The notes below the pieces were generated by a model. It did no database searches. It saw nothing but the letters and a program-made list of their open reading frames with translations, and was not told the DNA's origin. Made by a program: the position numbers and the translations under genes. Positions 1 through 12,600 of a stretch of 64,000 nt of DNA are shown here, piece by piece (position 1 is the first letter of the stretch; every line of letters starts with the position of its first letter). The DNA comes from Galaxea fascicularis (lineage: Eukaryota > Cnidaria > Anthozoa > Scleractinia > Euphylliidae), in assembly GCA_948470475.1 (NCBI GenBank), contig OX419337.1, forward strand, positions 6,152,074 to 6,216,073, read 5' to 3'.

Positions 1-323
1 AAAAACCTAGAAATCATGTGTAAATGCTTCCAAGAACTCCCACAACATGATTTCTATTCTTATTTGAGCTGTGTGCAAGATTTTAGCAAAGTTGAAATTT
101 TGACCAAAACCCAAAGGGGGGACCACATGCTTTTGAGTCAAATTTTGAATTTGGCTTAAACTTTGCCTATTTCAAAAAGGAACCTAGAAATCATGTGTAA
201 ATGGATCCAAGAACTCCCACAACATGATTTCTATTCTTATTTGAGCTGTGTGCAAGATTTTAGCAAAGTTGAAATTTTGACCAAAACCCAAAGGGAGGAC
301 CACATGCTTTTGAGTCAAATTTT

Positions 324-455
324 GGCAAGAACGTCATGGTAAGCCAAATATGTAAATCCGTATTCCTCTATTGTCCTCATCTATTGTCCTGTAAATGTAC
401 TTTATTGTCTTCTTTTATATGTGCTCTAAATGTGGGCTAGCATGAAGTTTTTGCC
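324..455. mobile_element. 132-bp MITE in the satellite, 8-bp TSD (hAT-like size)
   Basis: Two anchors that should be 177 bp apart are 317 bp apart, an insertion of exactly 140 bp. CAAATTTT occurs immediately on both sides (316-323 and 456-463), giving an 8-bp target duplication plus a 132-bp element. The ends are imperfect inverted repeats: left GGCAAGAACGTCATGG, right (reverse complement) GGCAAAAACTTCATGC, 13 of 16 matching. An 8-bp duplication is typical of hAT elements. There is no coding capacity. The family assignment rests on duplication size only. Confidence 0.8.
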
Positions 456-499
456 CAAATTTTGAATTTGGCTTAAACTTTGTCTATTTTAAAAAAAAA

Positions 500-676
500 C
501 CTAGAAATCATGTGTAAATGCTTCCAAGAACTCCCACAACATGATTTCTATTCTTATTTGAGCTGTGTGCAAGATTTTAGCAAAGTTGAAATTTTGCCCA
601 AAACCCAAAGGGGGGACCACATGCTTTTGAGTCAAATTTTGAATTTGGCTTAAACTTTGCCTATTTTAAAAAGGAA
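500..676. repeat. representative 177-bp satellite monomer
   Basis: This is the first full unit after the MITE insertion. Landmarks in order: 'cctagaaatcatgtgtaaat', 'ctcccacaacatgatttc', 'gagctgtgtgcaagatt', 'caaagttgaaattttg', the G-run 'aaaggggggaccacatgc', and the dyad CAAATT-TTG-AATTTG. Common variant positions are gattTtagc/gattGtagc, atgtGtaa/atgtCtaa, gtCAaatttt/gtCCaatttt, and tttcaaaaagg versus tttaaaaaagg or tttgaaaaagg. Confidence 0.95.
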
Positions 677-3600
677 CCTAGAAATCATGTGTAAATGCTT
701 CCAAGAACTCCCACAACATGATTTCTCTTCTTATTTGAGTCGTGTGCAAGATTGTAGCAAAGTTGAAATTTTGACCAAAACCCAAAGGGGGGACCACATG
801 CTTTTGAGTCAAATTTTGAATTTGGCTTAAACTTTGCCTATTTCAAAAAGGAACCTAGAAATCATGTGTAAATGCTTCCAAGAACTCCCACAACATGATT
901 TCTATTCTTATTTGAGCTGTGTGCAAGATTTTAGCAAAGTTGAAATTTTGACCAAAACCCAAAGGGGGGACCACATGCTTTTGAGTCAAATTTTGAATTT
1001 GGCTTAAACTTTGCCTATTTTAAAAAGGAACCTAGAAATCATGTGTAAATGCTTCCAAGAACTCCCACAACATGATTTCTATTCTTGTTTGAGCTGTGTG
1101 CAAGATTTTAGCAAAGTTAAATTTTGACCAAAACTCAAAGGGGGGACCACATGCTTTTGAGTCAAATTTTGAATTTGGCTTAAACTTTGCCTATTTTAAA
1201 AAAGAACCTAGAAATCATGTGTAAATGCTTCCAAGAACTCCCACAACATGATTTCTATTCTTGTTTGAGCTGTGTGCAAGATTTTAGCAAAGTTGAAATT
1301 TTGACCAAAACCCAAAGGGGGGACCACATGCTTTTAAGTCAAATTTTGAATTTGGCTTAAACTTTGCCTATTTCAAAAAGGAACCTAGAAATCATGTGTA
1401 AATGCTAAAAAAACTCCCACAACATGATTTCTATTCTCATTTGAGCCGTGTGCAAGATTTTAGCAAAGTTGAAATTTTGACCAAAACCCAAAGGGGGGAC
1501 CACATGCTTTTGAGTCAAATTTTGAATTTGGCTTAAACTTTGCCTATTTCAAAAAGGAACCTAGAAATCATGTCTAAATGCTTCCAAGAACTCCCACAAC
1601 ATGATTTCTATTCTTATTTGAGCTGTGTGCAAGATTTTAGCAAAGTTGAAATTTTGACCAAAACCCAAAGGGGGGACCACATGCTTTTGAGTCAAATTTT
1701 GAATTTGGCTTAAACTTTGCCTATTTTAAAAAGGAACCTAGAAATCATGTGTAAATGCTTCCAAGAACTCCCACAACATGATTTCTATTCTTGTTTGAGC
1801 TGTGTGCAAGATTGTAGCAAAGTTGAAATTTTGACCAAAACTCAAAGGGGGGACCACATGCTTTTGAGTCAAATTTTGAATTTGGCTTAAACTTTGCCTA
1901 TTTCAAAAAGGAACCTAGAAATCATGTCTAAATGCTTCCAAGAACTCCCACAACATGATTTCTATTCTTATTGTAGCTGTGTGCAAGATTTTAGCAAAGT
2001 TGAAATTTTGACCAAAACCCAAAGGGGGGACCACATGCTTTTGAGTCAAATTTTGAATTTGGCTTAAACTTTGCCTATTTCAAAAAGGAACCTAGAAATC
2101 ATGTGTAAATGCTTCCAAGAACTCCCACAACATGATTTCTATTCTTATTTGAGCTGTGTGCAAGATTTTAGCAAAGTTGAAATTTTGACCAAAACCCAAA
2201 GGGGGGACCACATGCTTTTGAGTCAAATTTTGAATTTGGCTTAAACTTTGCCTATTTCAAAAAGGAACCTAGAAATCATGTCTAAATGCTTCCAAGAACT
2301 CCCACAACATGATTTCTATTCTTATTTGAGCTGTGTGCAAGATTTTAGCAAAGTTGAAATTTTGACCAAAACCCAAAGGGGGGACCACATGCTTTTGAGT
2401 CAAATTTTGAATTTGGCTTAAACTTTGCCTATTTCAAAAAGGAACCTAGAAATCATGTGTAAATGCTTCCAAGAACTCCCACAACATGATTTCTATTCTT
2501 ATTTGAGCTGTGTGCAAGATTTTAGCAAAGTTGAAATTTTGACCAAAACCCAAAGGGGGGACCACATGCTTTTGAGTCAAATTTTGAATTTGGCTTAAAC
2601 TTTGCCTATTTCAAAAAGGAACCTAGAAATCATGTGTAAATGCTTCCAAGAACTCCCACAACATGATTTCTATTCTTATTTGAGCTGTGTGCAAGATTTT
2701 AGCAAAGTTGAAATTTTAACCAAAACCCAAAGGGGGGACCACATACTTTTGAGTCAAATTTTGAATTTGGCTTAAACTTTGCCTATTTCAAAAAGGAACC
2801 TAGAAATCATGTGTAAATGCTTCCAAGAACTCCCACAACATGATTTCTATTCTTATTTCAGCTGTTTGCAAGATTGTAGCAAAGTTGAAATTTTGACCAA
2901 AACCCAAAGGGGGGACCACATGCTTTTGAGTCAAATTTTGAATTTGGCTTAAACTTTGCCTATTTCAAAAAGGAACCTAGAAATCATGTGTAAATGCTTC
3001 CAAGAACTCCCACAACATGATTTCTATTCTTATTTGAGCTGTGTGCAAGATTTTAGCAAAGTTGAAATTTTGACCAAAACCCAAAGGGGGGACCACATGC
3101 TTTTGAGTCAAATTTTGAATTTGGCTTAAACTTTGCCTATTTCAAAAAGGAACCTAGAAATCATGTGTAAATGCTAAAAAAACTCCCACAACATGATTTC
3201 TATTCTCATTTGAGCTGTGTGCAAGATTTTAGCAAAGTTGAAATTTTGACCAAAACCCAAAGGGGGGACCACATGCTTTTGAGTCAAATTTTGAATTTGG
3301 CTTAAACTTTGCCTATTTCAAAAAGGAACCTAGAAATCATGTCTAAATGCTTCCAAGAACTCCCACAACATGATTTCTATTCTTATTTGAGCTGTGTGCA
3401 AGATTGTAGCAAAGTTGAAATTTTGACCAAAACCCAAAGGGGGGACCACATGCTTTTGAGTCAAATTTTGAATTTGGCTTAAACTTTGCCTATTTTAAAA
3501 AGGAACCTAGAAATCATGTGTAAATGCTTCCAAGAACTCCCACAACATGATTTCTATTCTTGTTTGAGCTGTGTGCAAGATTGTAGCAAAGTTGAAATTT

Positions 3601-6600
3601 TGACCAAAACTCAAAGGGGGGACCACATGCTTTTGAGTCAAATTTTGAATTTGGCTTAAACTTTGCCTATTTCAAAAAGGAACCTAGAAATCATGTCTAA
3701 ATGCTTCCAAGAACTCCCACAACATGATTTCTATTCTTATTGTAGCTGTGTGCAAGATTTTAGCAAAGTTGAAATTTTGACCAAAACCCAAAGGGGGGAC
3801 CACATGCTTTTGAGTCAAATTTTGAATTTGGCTTAAACTTTGCCTATTTCAAAAAGGAACCTAGAAATCATGTGTAAATGCTTCCAAGAACTCCCACAAC
3901 ATGATTTCTATTCTTATTTGAGCTGTGTGCAAGATTTTAGCAAAGTTGAAATTTTGACCAAAACCCAAAGGGGGGACCACATGCTTTTGAGTCAAATTTT
4001 GAATTTGGCTTAAACTTTGCCTATTTCAAAATGGAACCTAGAAATCATGTTTAAATGCTTCCAAAAACTCCCACAACATGATTTCTATTCTTATTTGAGC
4101 TGTGTGCAAGATTTTAGCAAAGTTGAAATTTTGACCAAAACCCAAAGGGGGGACCACATGCTTTTGAGTCAAATTTTGAATTTGGCTTAAACTTTGCCTA
4201 TTTCAAAAAGGAACCTAGAAATCATGTGTAAATGCTTCCAAGAACTCCCACAACATGATTTCTCTTCTTATTTGAGCTGTGTGCAAGATTTTAGCAAAGT
4301 TGAAATTTTGACCAAAACCCAAAGGGGGGACCACATGCTTTTGAGTCAAATTTTGAATTTGGCTTAAACTTTGCCTATTTCAAAAAGGAACCTAGAAATC
4401 ATGTCTAAATGCTTCCAAGAACTCCCACAACATGATTTCTATTCTTATTTGAGCTGTGTGCAAGATTTTAGCAAAGTTGAAATTTTGACCAAAACCCAAA
4501 GGGGGGACCACATGCTTTTGAGTCAAATTTTGAATTTGGCTTAAACTTTGCCTATTTCAAAAAGGAACCTAGAAATCATGTCTAAATGCTTCCAAGAACT
4601 CCCACAACATGATTTCTATTCTTATTTGAGCTGTGTGCAAGATTTTAGCAAAGTTGAAATTTTGACCAAAACCCAAAGGGGGGACCACATGCTTTTGAGT
4701 CAAATTTTGAATTTGGCTTAAACTTTGCCTATTTCAAAAAGGAACCTAGAAATCATGTGTAAATGCTTCCAAGAACTCCCACAACATGATTTCTATTCTT
4801 ATTTGAGCTGTGTGCAAGATTTTAGCAAAGTTGAAATTTTGACCAAAACCCAAAGGGGGGACCACATGCTTTTGAGTCCAATTTTGAATTTGGCTTAAAC
4901 TTTGCCTATTTCAAAAAGGAACCTAGAAATCATGTGTAAATGCTTCCAAGAACTCCCACAACATGATTTCTATTCTTATTTGAGCTGTGTGCAAGATTTT
5001 AGCAAAGTTGAAATTTTCACCAAAACCCAAAGGGGGGACCACATACTTTTGAGTCAAATTTTGAATTTGGCTTAAACTTTGCCTATTTCAAAAAGGAACC
5101 TAGAAATCATGTGTAAATGCTTCCAAGAACTCCCACAACATGATTTCTATTCTTATTTCAGCTGTTTGCAAGATTGTAGCAAAGTTGAAATTTTGACCAA
5201 AACCCAAAGGGGGGACCACATGCTTTTGAGTCAAATTTTGAATTTGGCTTAAACTTTGCCTATTTCAAAAAGGAACCTAGAAATCATGTGTAAATGCTTC
5301 CAAGAACTCCCACAACATGATTTCTATTCTTATTTGAGCTGTGTGCAAGATTGTAGCAAAGTTGAAATTTTGACCAAAACCCAAAGGGGGGACCACATGC
5401 TTTTGAGTCAAATTTTGAATTTGGCTTAAACTTTGCCTATTTCAAAAAGGAACCTAGAAATCATGTGTAAATGCTTCCAAGAACTCCCACAACATGATTT
5501 CTCTTCTTATTTGAGCTGTGTGCAAGATTTTAGCAAAGTTGAAATTTTGACCAAAACCCAAAGGGGGGACCACATGCTTTTGAGTCAAATTTTGAATTTG
5601 GCTTAAACTTTGCCTATTTCAAAAAGGAACCTAGAAATCATGTCTAAATGCTTCCAAGAACTCCCACAACATGATTTCTATTCTTATTTGAGCTGTGTGC
5701 AAGATTTTAGCAAAGTTGAAATTTTGACCAAAACCCAAAGGGGGGACCACATGCTTTTGAGTCAAATTTTGAATTTGGCTTAAACTTTGCCTATTTCAAA
5801 AAGGAACCTAGAAATCATGTCTAAATGCTTCCAAGAACTCCCACAACATGATTTCTATTCTTATTTGAGCTGTGTGCAAGATTTTAGCAAAGTTGAAATT
5901 TTGACCAAAACTCAAAGGGGGGACCACATGCTTTTGAGTCAAATTTTGAATTTGGCTTAAACTTTGCCTATTTCAAAAAGGAACCTAGAAATCATGTGTA
6001 AATGCTTCCAAGAACTCCCACAACATGATTTCTATTCTTATTGTAGCTGTGTGCAAGTTTTAGCAAAGTTGAAATTTTGACCAAAACCCAAAGGGGGGAC
6101 CACATGCTTTTGAGTCAAATTTTGAATTTGGCTTAAACTTTGCCTATTTCAAAAAGGAACGTAGAAATCATGTGTAAATGCTTCCAAGAACTCCCACAAC
6201 ATGATTTCTATTCTTATTTGAGCTGTGTGCAAGATTTTAGCAAAGTTGAAATTTTGACCAAAACCCAAAGGGGGGACCACATGCTTTTGAGTCAAATTTT
6301 GAATTTGGCTTAAACTTTGCCTATTTCAAAAAAGAACCTAGAAATCATGTGTAAATGCTTCCAAGAACTCCCACAACATAATTTCTATTCTTATTTGAGC
6401 TGTGTGCAAGATTGTAGCAAAGTTGAAATTTTGACCAAAACCCAAAGGGGGGACCACATGCTTTTGAGTCAAATTTTGAATTTGGCTTAAACTTTGCCTA
6501 TTTCAAAAAGGAACCTAGAAATCATGTGTAAATGCTTCCAAGAACTCCCACAACATGATTTCTATTCTTATTTGAGCTGTGTGCAAGATTTTAGCAAAGT

Positions 6601-9600
6601 TGAAATTTTGACCAAAACCCAAAGGGGGGACCACATGCTTTTGAGTCAAATTTTGAATTTGGCTTAAACTTTGCCTATTTTAAAAAGGAACCTAGAAATC
6701 ATGTGTAAATGCTTCCAAGAACTCCCACAACATGATTTCTATTCTTGTTTGAGCTGTGTGCAAGATTGTAGCAAAGTTGAAATTTTGACCAAAACTCAAA
6801 GGGGGGACCACATGCTTTTGAGTCAAATTTTGAATTTGGCTTAAACTTTGCCTATTTCAAAAAGGAACCTAGAAATCATGTCTAAATGCTTCCAAGAACT
6901 CCCACAACATGATTTCTATTCTTATTGTAGCTGTGTGCAAGATTTTAGCAAAGTTGAAATTTTGACCAAAACCCAAAGGGGGGACCACATGCTTTTGATT
7001 CAAATTTTCAATTTGGCTTAAACTTTGCCTATTTCAAAAAGGAACCTAGAAATCATGTGTAAATGCTTCCAAGAACTCCCACAACATGATTTCTATTCTT
7101 ATTTGAGCTGTGTGCAAGATTTTAGCAAAGTTGAAATTTTGACCAAAACCCAAAGGGGGGACCACATGCTTTTGAGTCCAATTTTGAATTTGGCTTAAAC
7201 TTTGCCTATTTCAAAAAGGAACCTAGAAATCATGTGTAAATGCTTCCAAGAACTCCCACAACATGATTTCTCTTCTTATTTGAGCTGTGTGCAAGATTTT
7301 AGCAAAGTTGAAATTTTGACCAAAACCCAAAGGGGGGACCACATGCTTTTGAGTCAAATTTTGAATTTGGCTTAAACTTTGCCTATCTCAAAAAGGAACC
7401 TAAAACTCATGTCTAAATGCTTCCAAGAACTCCCACAACATGATTTCTATTCTTATTTGAGCTGTGTGCAAGATTTTAGCAAAGTTGAAATTTTGACCAA
7501 AACCCAAAGGGGGGACCACATGCTTTTGAGTCAAATTTTGAATTTGGCTTAAACTTTGCCTATTTCAAAAAGGAACCTAGAAATCATGTCTAAATGCTTC
7601 CAAGAACTCCCACAACATGATTTCTATTCTTATTTGAGCTGTGTGCAAGATTGTAGCAAAGTTGAAATTTTGACCAAAACCCAAAGGGGGGACCACATGC
7701 TTTTGAGTCAAATTTTGAATTTGGCTTAAACTTTGCCTATTTCAAAAAGGAACCTAGAAATCATGTGTAAATGTTTTGAAGAACTCCCACAACATGATTT
7801 CTATTCTTATTTGAGCTGTGTGCAAGATTTTAGCAAAGTTGAAATTTTAACCAAAACCCAAAGGGGGGACCACATACTTTTGAGTCAAATTTTGAATTTG
7901 GCTTAAACTTTGCCTATTTCAAAAAGGAACCTAGAAATCATGTGTAAATGCTTCCAAGAACTCCCACAACATGATTTCTATTCTTATTTCAGCTGTTTGC
8001 AAGATTGTAGCAAAGTTGAAATTTTCACCAAAACCCAAAGGGGGGACCACATGCTTTTGAGTCAAATTTTGAATTTGGCTTAAACTTTGCCTATTTCAAA
8101 AAGGAACCTAGAAATCACGTGTAAATGCTTCCAAGAACTCCCACAACATGATTTCTATTCTTATTTGAGCTGTGTGCAAGATTTTAGCAAAGTTGAAATT
8201 TTGACCAAAACCCAAAGGGGGGACCACATGCTTTTGAGTCAAATTTTGAATTTGGCTTAAACTTTGCCTATTTCAAAAAGGAACCTAGAAATCATGTGTA
8301 AATGCTTCCAAGAACTCCCACAACATAATTTCTATTCTTATTTGAGCTGTTTGCAAGATTTTAGCAAAGTTGAAATTTTGACCAAAACCCAAAGGGGGGA
8401 CCACATACTTTTGAGTAGAATTTTTAATTTGGCTTAAACTTTGCCTATTTCAAAAAGGAACCTAGAAATCATGTCTAAATGCTTCCAAGAACTCCCACAA
8501 CATGATTTCTATTCTTATTTGAGCTGTGTGCAAGATTGTAGCAAAGTTGAAATTTTGACCAAAACGCAAAGGGGGGACCACATGCTTTTCAGTGAAATTT
8601 TAAATTTGGCTTAAACTTTGTCTATTTCAAAAAGGAACCTAGAAATCATGTGTAAATGCTTCCAAGAACTCCCACAACATGATTTCTATTCTTATTTGAG
8701 CTGTGTGCAAGATTTTAGCAAAGTTGAAATTTTGCCCAAAACCCAAAGGGGGGACCACATGCTTTTGAGTCAAATTTTGAATTTGGCTTAAACTTTGCCT
8801 ATTTCAAAAAGGAACCTAGAAATCATGTGTAAATGCTTCCAAGAACTCCCACAACATGATTTCTATTCTTATTTGAGCTGTGTGCAAGATTGTAGCAAAG
8901 TTGAAATTTGGACCAAAACCCAAAGGGGGGACCACATGCTTTTGAGTCAAATTTTGAATTTGGCTTAAACTTTGCCTATTTCAAAAAGGAACCTAGAAAT
9001 CATGTGTAAATGCTTCCAAGAACTCCCACAACATGATTTCTATTCTTATTTGAGCTGTGTGCAAGATTGTAGCAAAGTTGAAATTTTGACCAAAACCCAA
9101 AGGGGGAACCACATGCTTTTGAGTCCAATTTTGAATTTGGCTTAAACTTTGCCTATTTCAAAAAGGAACCTAGAAATCATGTGTAAATGCTTCCAAGAAC
9201 TCCCACAACATGATTTCTATTCTTATTTGAGCTGTGTGCAAGATTGTAGCAAAGTTGAAATTTTGACCAAAACCCAAAGGGGGGACCACATGCTTTTGAG
9301 TCAAATTTTGAATTTGGCTTAAACTTTGCCTATTTCAAAAAGGAACCTAGAAATCATGTGTAAATGCTTCCAAGAACTCCCACAACATGATTTCTATTCT
9401 TATTTGAGCTGTGTGCAAGATTGTAGTAAAGTTGAAATTTTGACCAAAACCCAAAGGTGCGACCACATGCTTTTGAGTCAAATTTTGAATTTGGCTTAAA
9501 CTTTGCCTATTTCAAAAAGGAACCTAGAAATCATGTGTAAATGCTTCCAAGAACTCCCACAACATGATTTCTATTCTTATTTGAGCTGTGTGCAAGATTG

Positions 9601-12600
9601 TAGCAAAGTTGAAATTTTGACCAAAACCCAAAGGTGCGACCACATGCTTTTCAGTCAAATTTTGAATTTGGCTTAAACTTTGCCTATTTCAAAAAGGAAC
9701 CTAGAAATCATGTGTAAATGCTTCCAAGAACTCCCACAACATGATTTCTATTCTTATTTAAGCTGTGTGCAAGATTTTAGCAAAGTTGAAATTTTGACCA
9801 AAACCCAAAGGGGGAACCACATGCTTTTGAGTCCAATTTTGAATTTGGCTTAAACTTTGCCTATTTCAAAAAGGAACCTAGAAATCATGTGTAAATGCTT
9901 CCAAGAACTCCCACAACATGATTTCTATTCTTATTTGAGCTGTGTGCAAGATTTTAGCAAAGTTGAAATTTTGACCAAAACCCAAAGGGGGGACCACATG
10001 CTTTTGAGTCAAATTTTGAATTTGGCTTAAACTTTGCCTATTTCAAAAAGGAACCTAGAAATCATGTGTAAATGCTTCCAAGAACTCCCACAACATGATT
10101 TCTATTCTTATTTGAGCTGTGTGCAAGATTGTAGCAAAGTTGAAATTTTGACCAAAACCCAAAGGGGGGACCACATGCTTTTGAGTCAAATTTTGACTTT
10201 CGCTTAAACTTTGCCTATTTCATAAAGGAACCTAGAAATCATGTATAAATGCTTCCAAGAACTCCCACAACATGATTTCTATTCTTATTTGAGCTGTGTG
10301 CAAGATTTTAGCAAAGTTGAAATTTGGACCAAAACCAAAAGGGGGGACCACATGCTTTTGAGTCAAATTTTGAATTTGGCTTAAACTCTGCTTATTTCAA
10401 AAAGGAACCTAGAAATCATGTGTAAATGCTTCCAAGAACTCCCACAACATGATTTCTATTCTTATTTAAGCTGTGTGCAAGATTGTAGCAAAGTTGAAAT
10501 TTTGACCAAAACCCAAAGGGGGGACCACATGCTTTTGAGTCAAATTTTGAATTTGGCTTAAACTTTGCGTATTTGAAAAAGGAACCTAGAAATCATGTCT
10601 AAATGCTTCCAAGAACTCCCACAACATGATTTCTATTCTTATTTGAGCTGTGTGCAAGATTGTAGCAAAGTTGAAATTTTGACCAAAACCCAAAGGGGGG
10701 ACCACATGCTTTTGAGTCCAATTTTGAATTTGGCTTAAACTTTGCCTATTTCAAAAAGGAACCTAGAAATCATGTGTAAATGCTTCCAAGAACTCCCACA
10801 ACATGATTTCTATTCTTATTTGAGCTGTGTGCAAGATTTTAGCAAAGTTGAAATTTTGACCAAAACCCAAAGGGGGGACCACATGCTTTTGAGTCAAATT
10901 TTGAATTTGGCTTAAACTTTGCCTATTTCAAAAAGGAACCTAGAAATCATGTGTAAATGCTTCCAAGAACTCCCACAACATGATTTCTATTCTTATTTGA
11001 GCTGTGTGCAAGATTGTAGCAAAGTTGAAATTTTGACCAAAACCCAAAGGGGGGACCACATGCTTTTGAGTCCAATTTTGAATTTGGCTTAAACTTTGCC
11101 TATTTCAAAAAGGAACCTAGAAATCATGTGTAAATGCTTCCAAGAACTCCCACAACATGATTTCTATTCTTATTTGAGCTGTGTGCAAGATTGTAGCAAA
11201 GTTGAAATTTTGACCAAAACCCAAAGGGGGGACCACATGCTTTTGAGTCAAATTTTGAATTTGGCTTAAACTTTGCCTATTTCAAAAAGGAACCTAGAAA
11301 TCATGTGTAAATGCTTCCAAGAACTCCCACAACATGATTTCTATTCTTATTTGAGCTGTGTGCAAGATTGTAGCAAAGTTGAAATTTTGACCAAAACCCA
11401 AAGGTGCGACCACATGCTTTTGAGTCAAATTTTGAATTTGGCTTAAACTTTGCCTATTTCAAAAAGGAACCTAGAAATCATGTCTAAATGCTTCCAAGAA
11501 CTCCCACAACATGATTTCTATTCTTATTTAAGCTGTGTGCAAGATTTTAGCAAAGTTGAAATTTTGACCAAAACCCAAAGGGGGAACCACATGCTTTTGA
11601 GTCAAATTTTGAATTTGGCTTAAACTTTGCCTATTTCAAAAAGGAACCTAGAAATCATGTGTAAATGCTTCCAAGAACTCCCACAACATGATTTCTATTC
11701 TTATTTGAGCTGTGTGCAAGATTTTAGCAAAGTTGAAATTTTGACCAAAACCCAAAGGGGGGACCACATGCTTTTGAGTCAAATTTTGAATTTGGCTTAA
11801 ACTTTGCCTATTTCAAAAAGGAACCTAGAAATCATGTGTAAATGCTTCCAAGAACTCCCACAACATGATTTCTATTCTTATTTGAGCTGTGTGCAAGATT
11901 GTACCAAAGTTGAAATTTTGACCAAAACCCAAAGGGGGGACCACATGCTTTTGAGTCAAATTTTGACTTTCGCTTAAACTTTGCCTATTTCATAAAGGAA
12001 CCTAGAAATCATGTATAAATGCTTCCAAGAACTCCCACAACATGATTTCTATTCTTATTTGAGCTGTGTGCAAGATTTTAGCAAAGTTGAAATTTGGACC
12101 AAAACCAAAAGGGGGGACCACATGCTTTTGAGTCAAATTTTGAATTTGGCTTAAACTCTGCTTATTTCAAAAAGGAACCTAGAAATCATGTGTAAATGCT
12201 TCCAAGAACTCCCACAACATGATTTCTATTCTTATTTAAGCTGTGTGCAAGATTGTAGCAAAGTTGAAATTTTGACCAAAACCCAAAGGGGGGACCACAT
12301 GCTTTTGAGTCAAATTTTGAATTTGGCTTAAACTTTGCGTATTTGAAAAAGGAACCTAGAAATCATGTCTAAATACTTCCAAGAACTCCCACAACATGAT
12401 TTCTATTCTTATTTGAGCTGTGTGCAAGATTGTAGCAAAGTTGAAATTTGGACCAAAACCCAAAGGGGGGACCACATGCTTTTGAGTCAAATTTTGAATT
12501 TGGCTTAAACTTTGCCTATTTCAAAAAGGAACCTAGAAATCATGTGTAAATGCTTCCAAGAACTCCCACAACATGATTTCTATTCTTATTTGAGCTGTGT

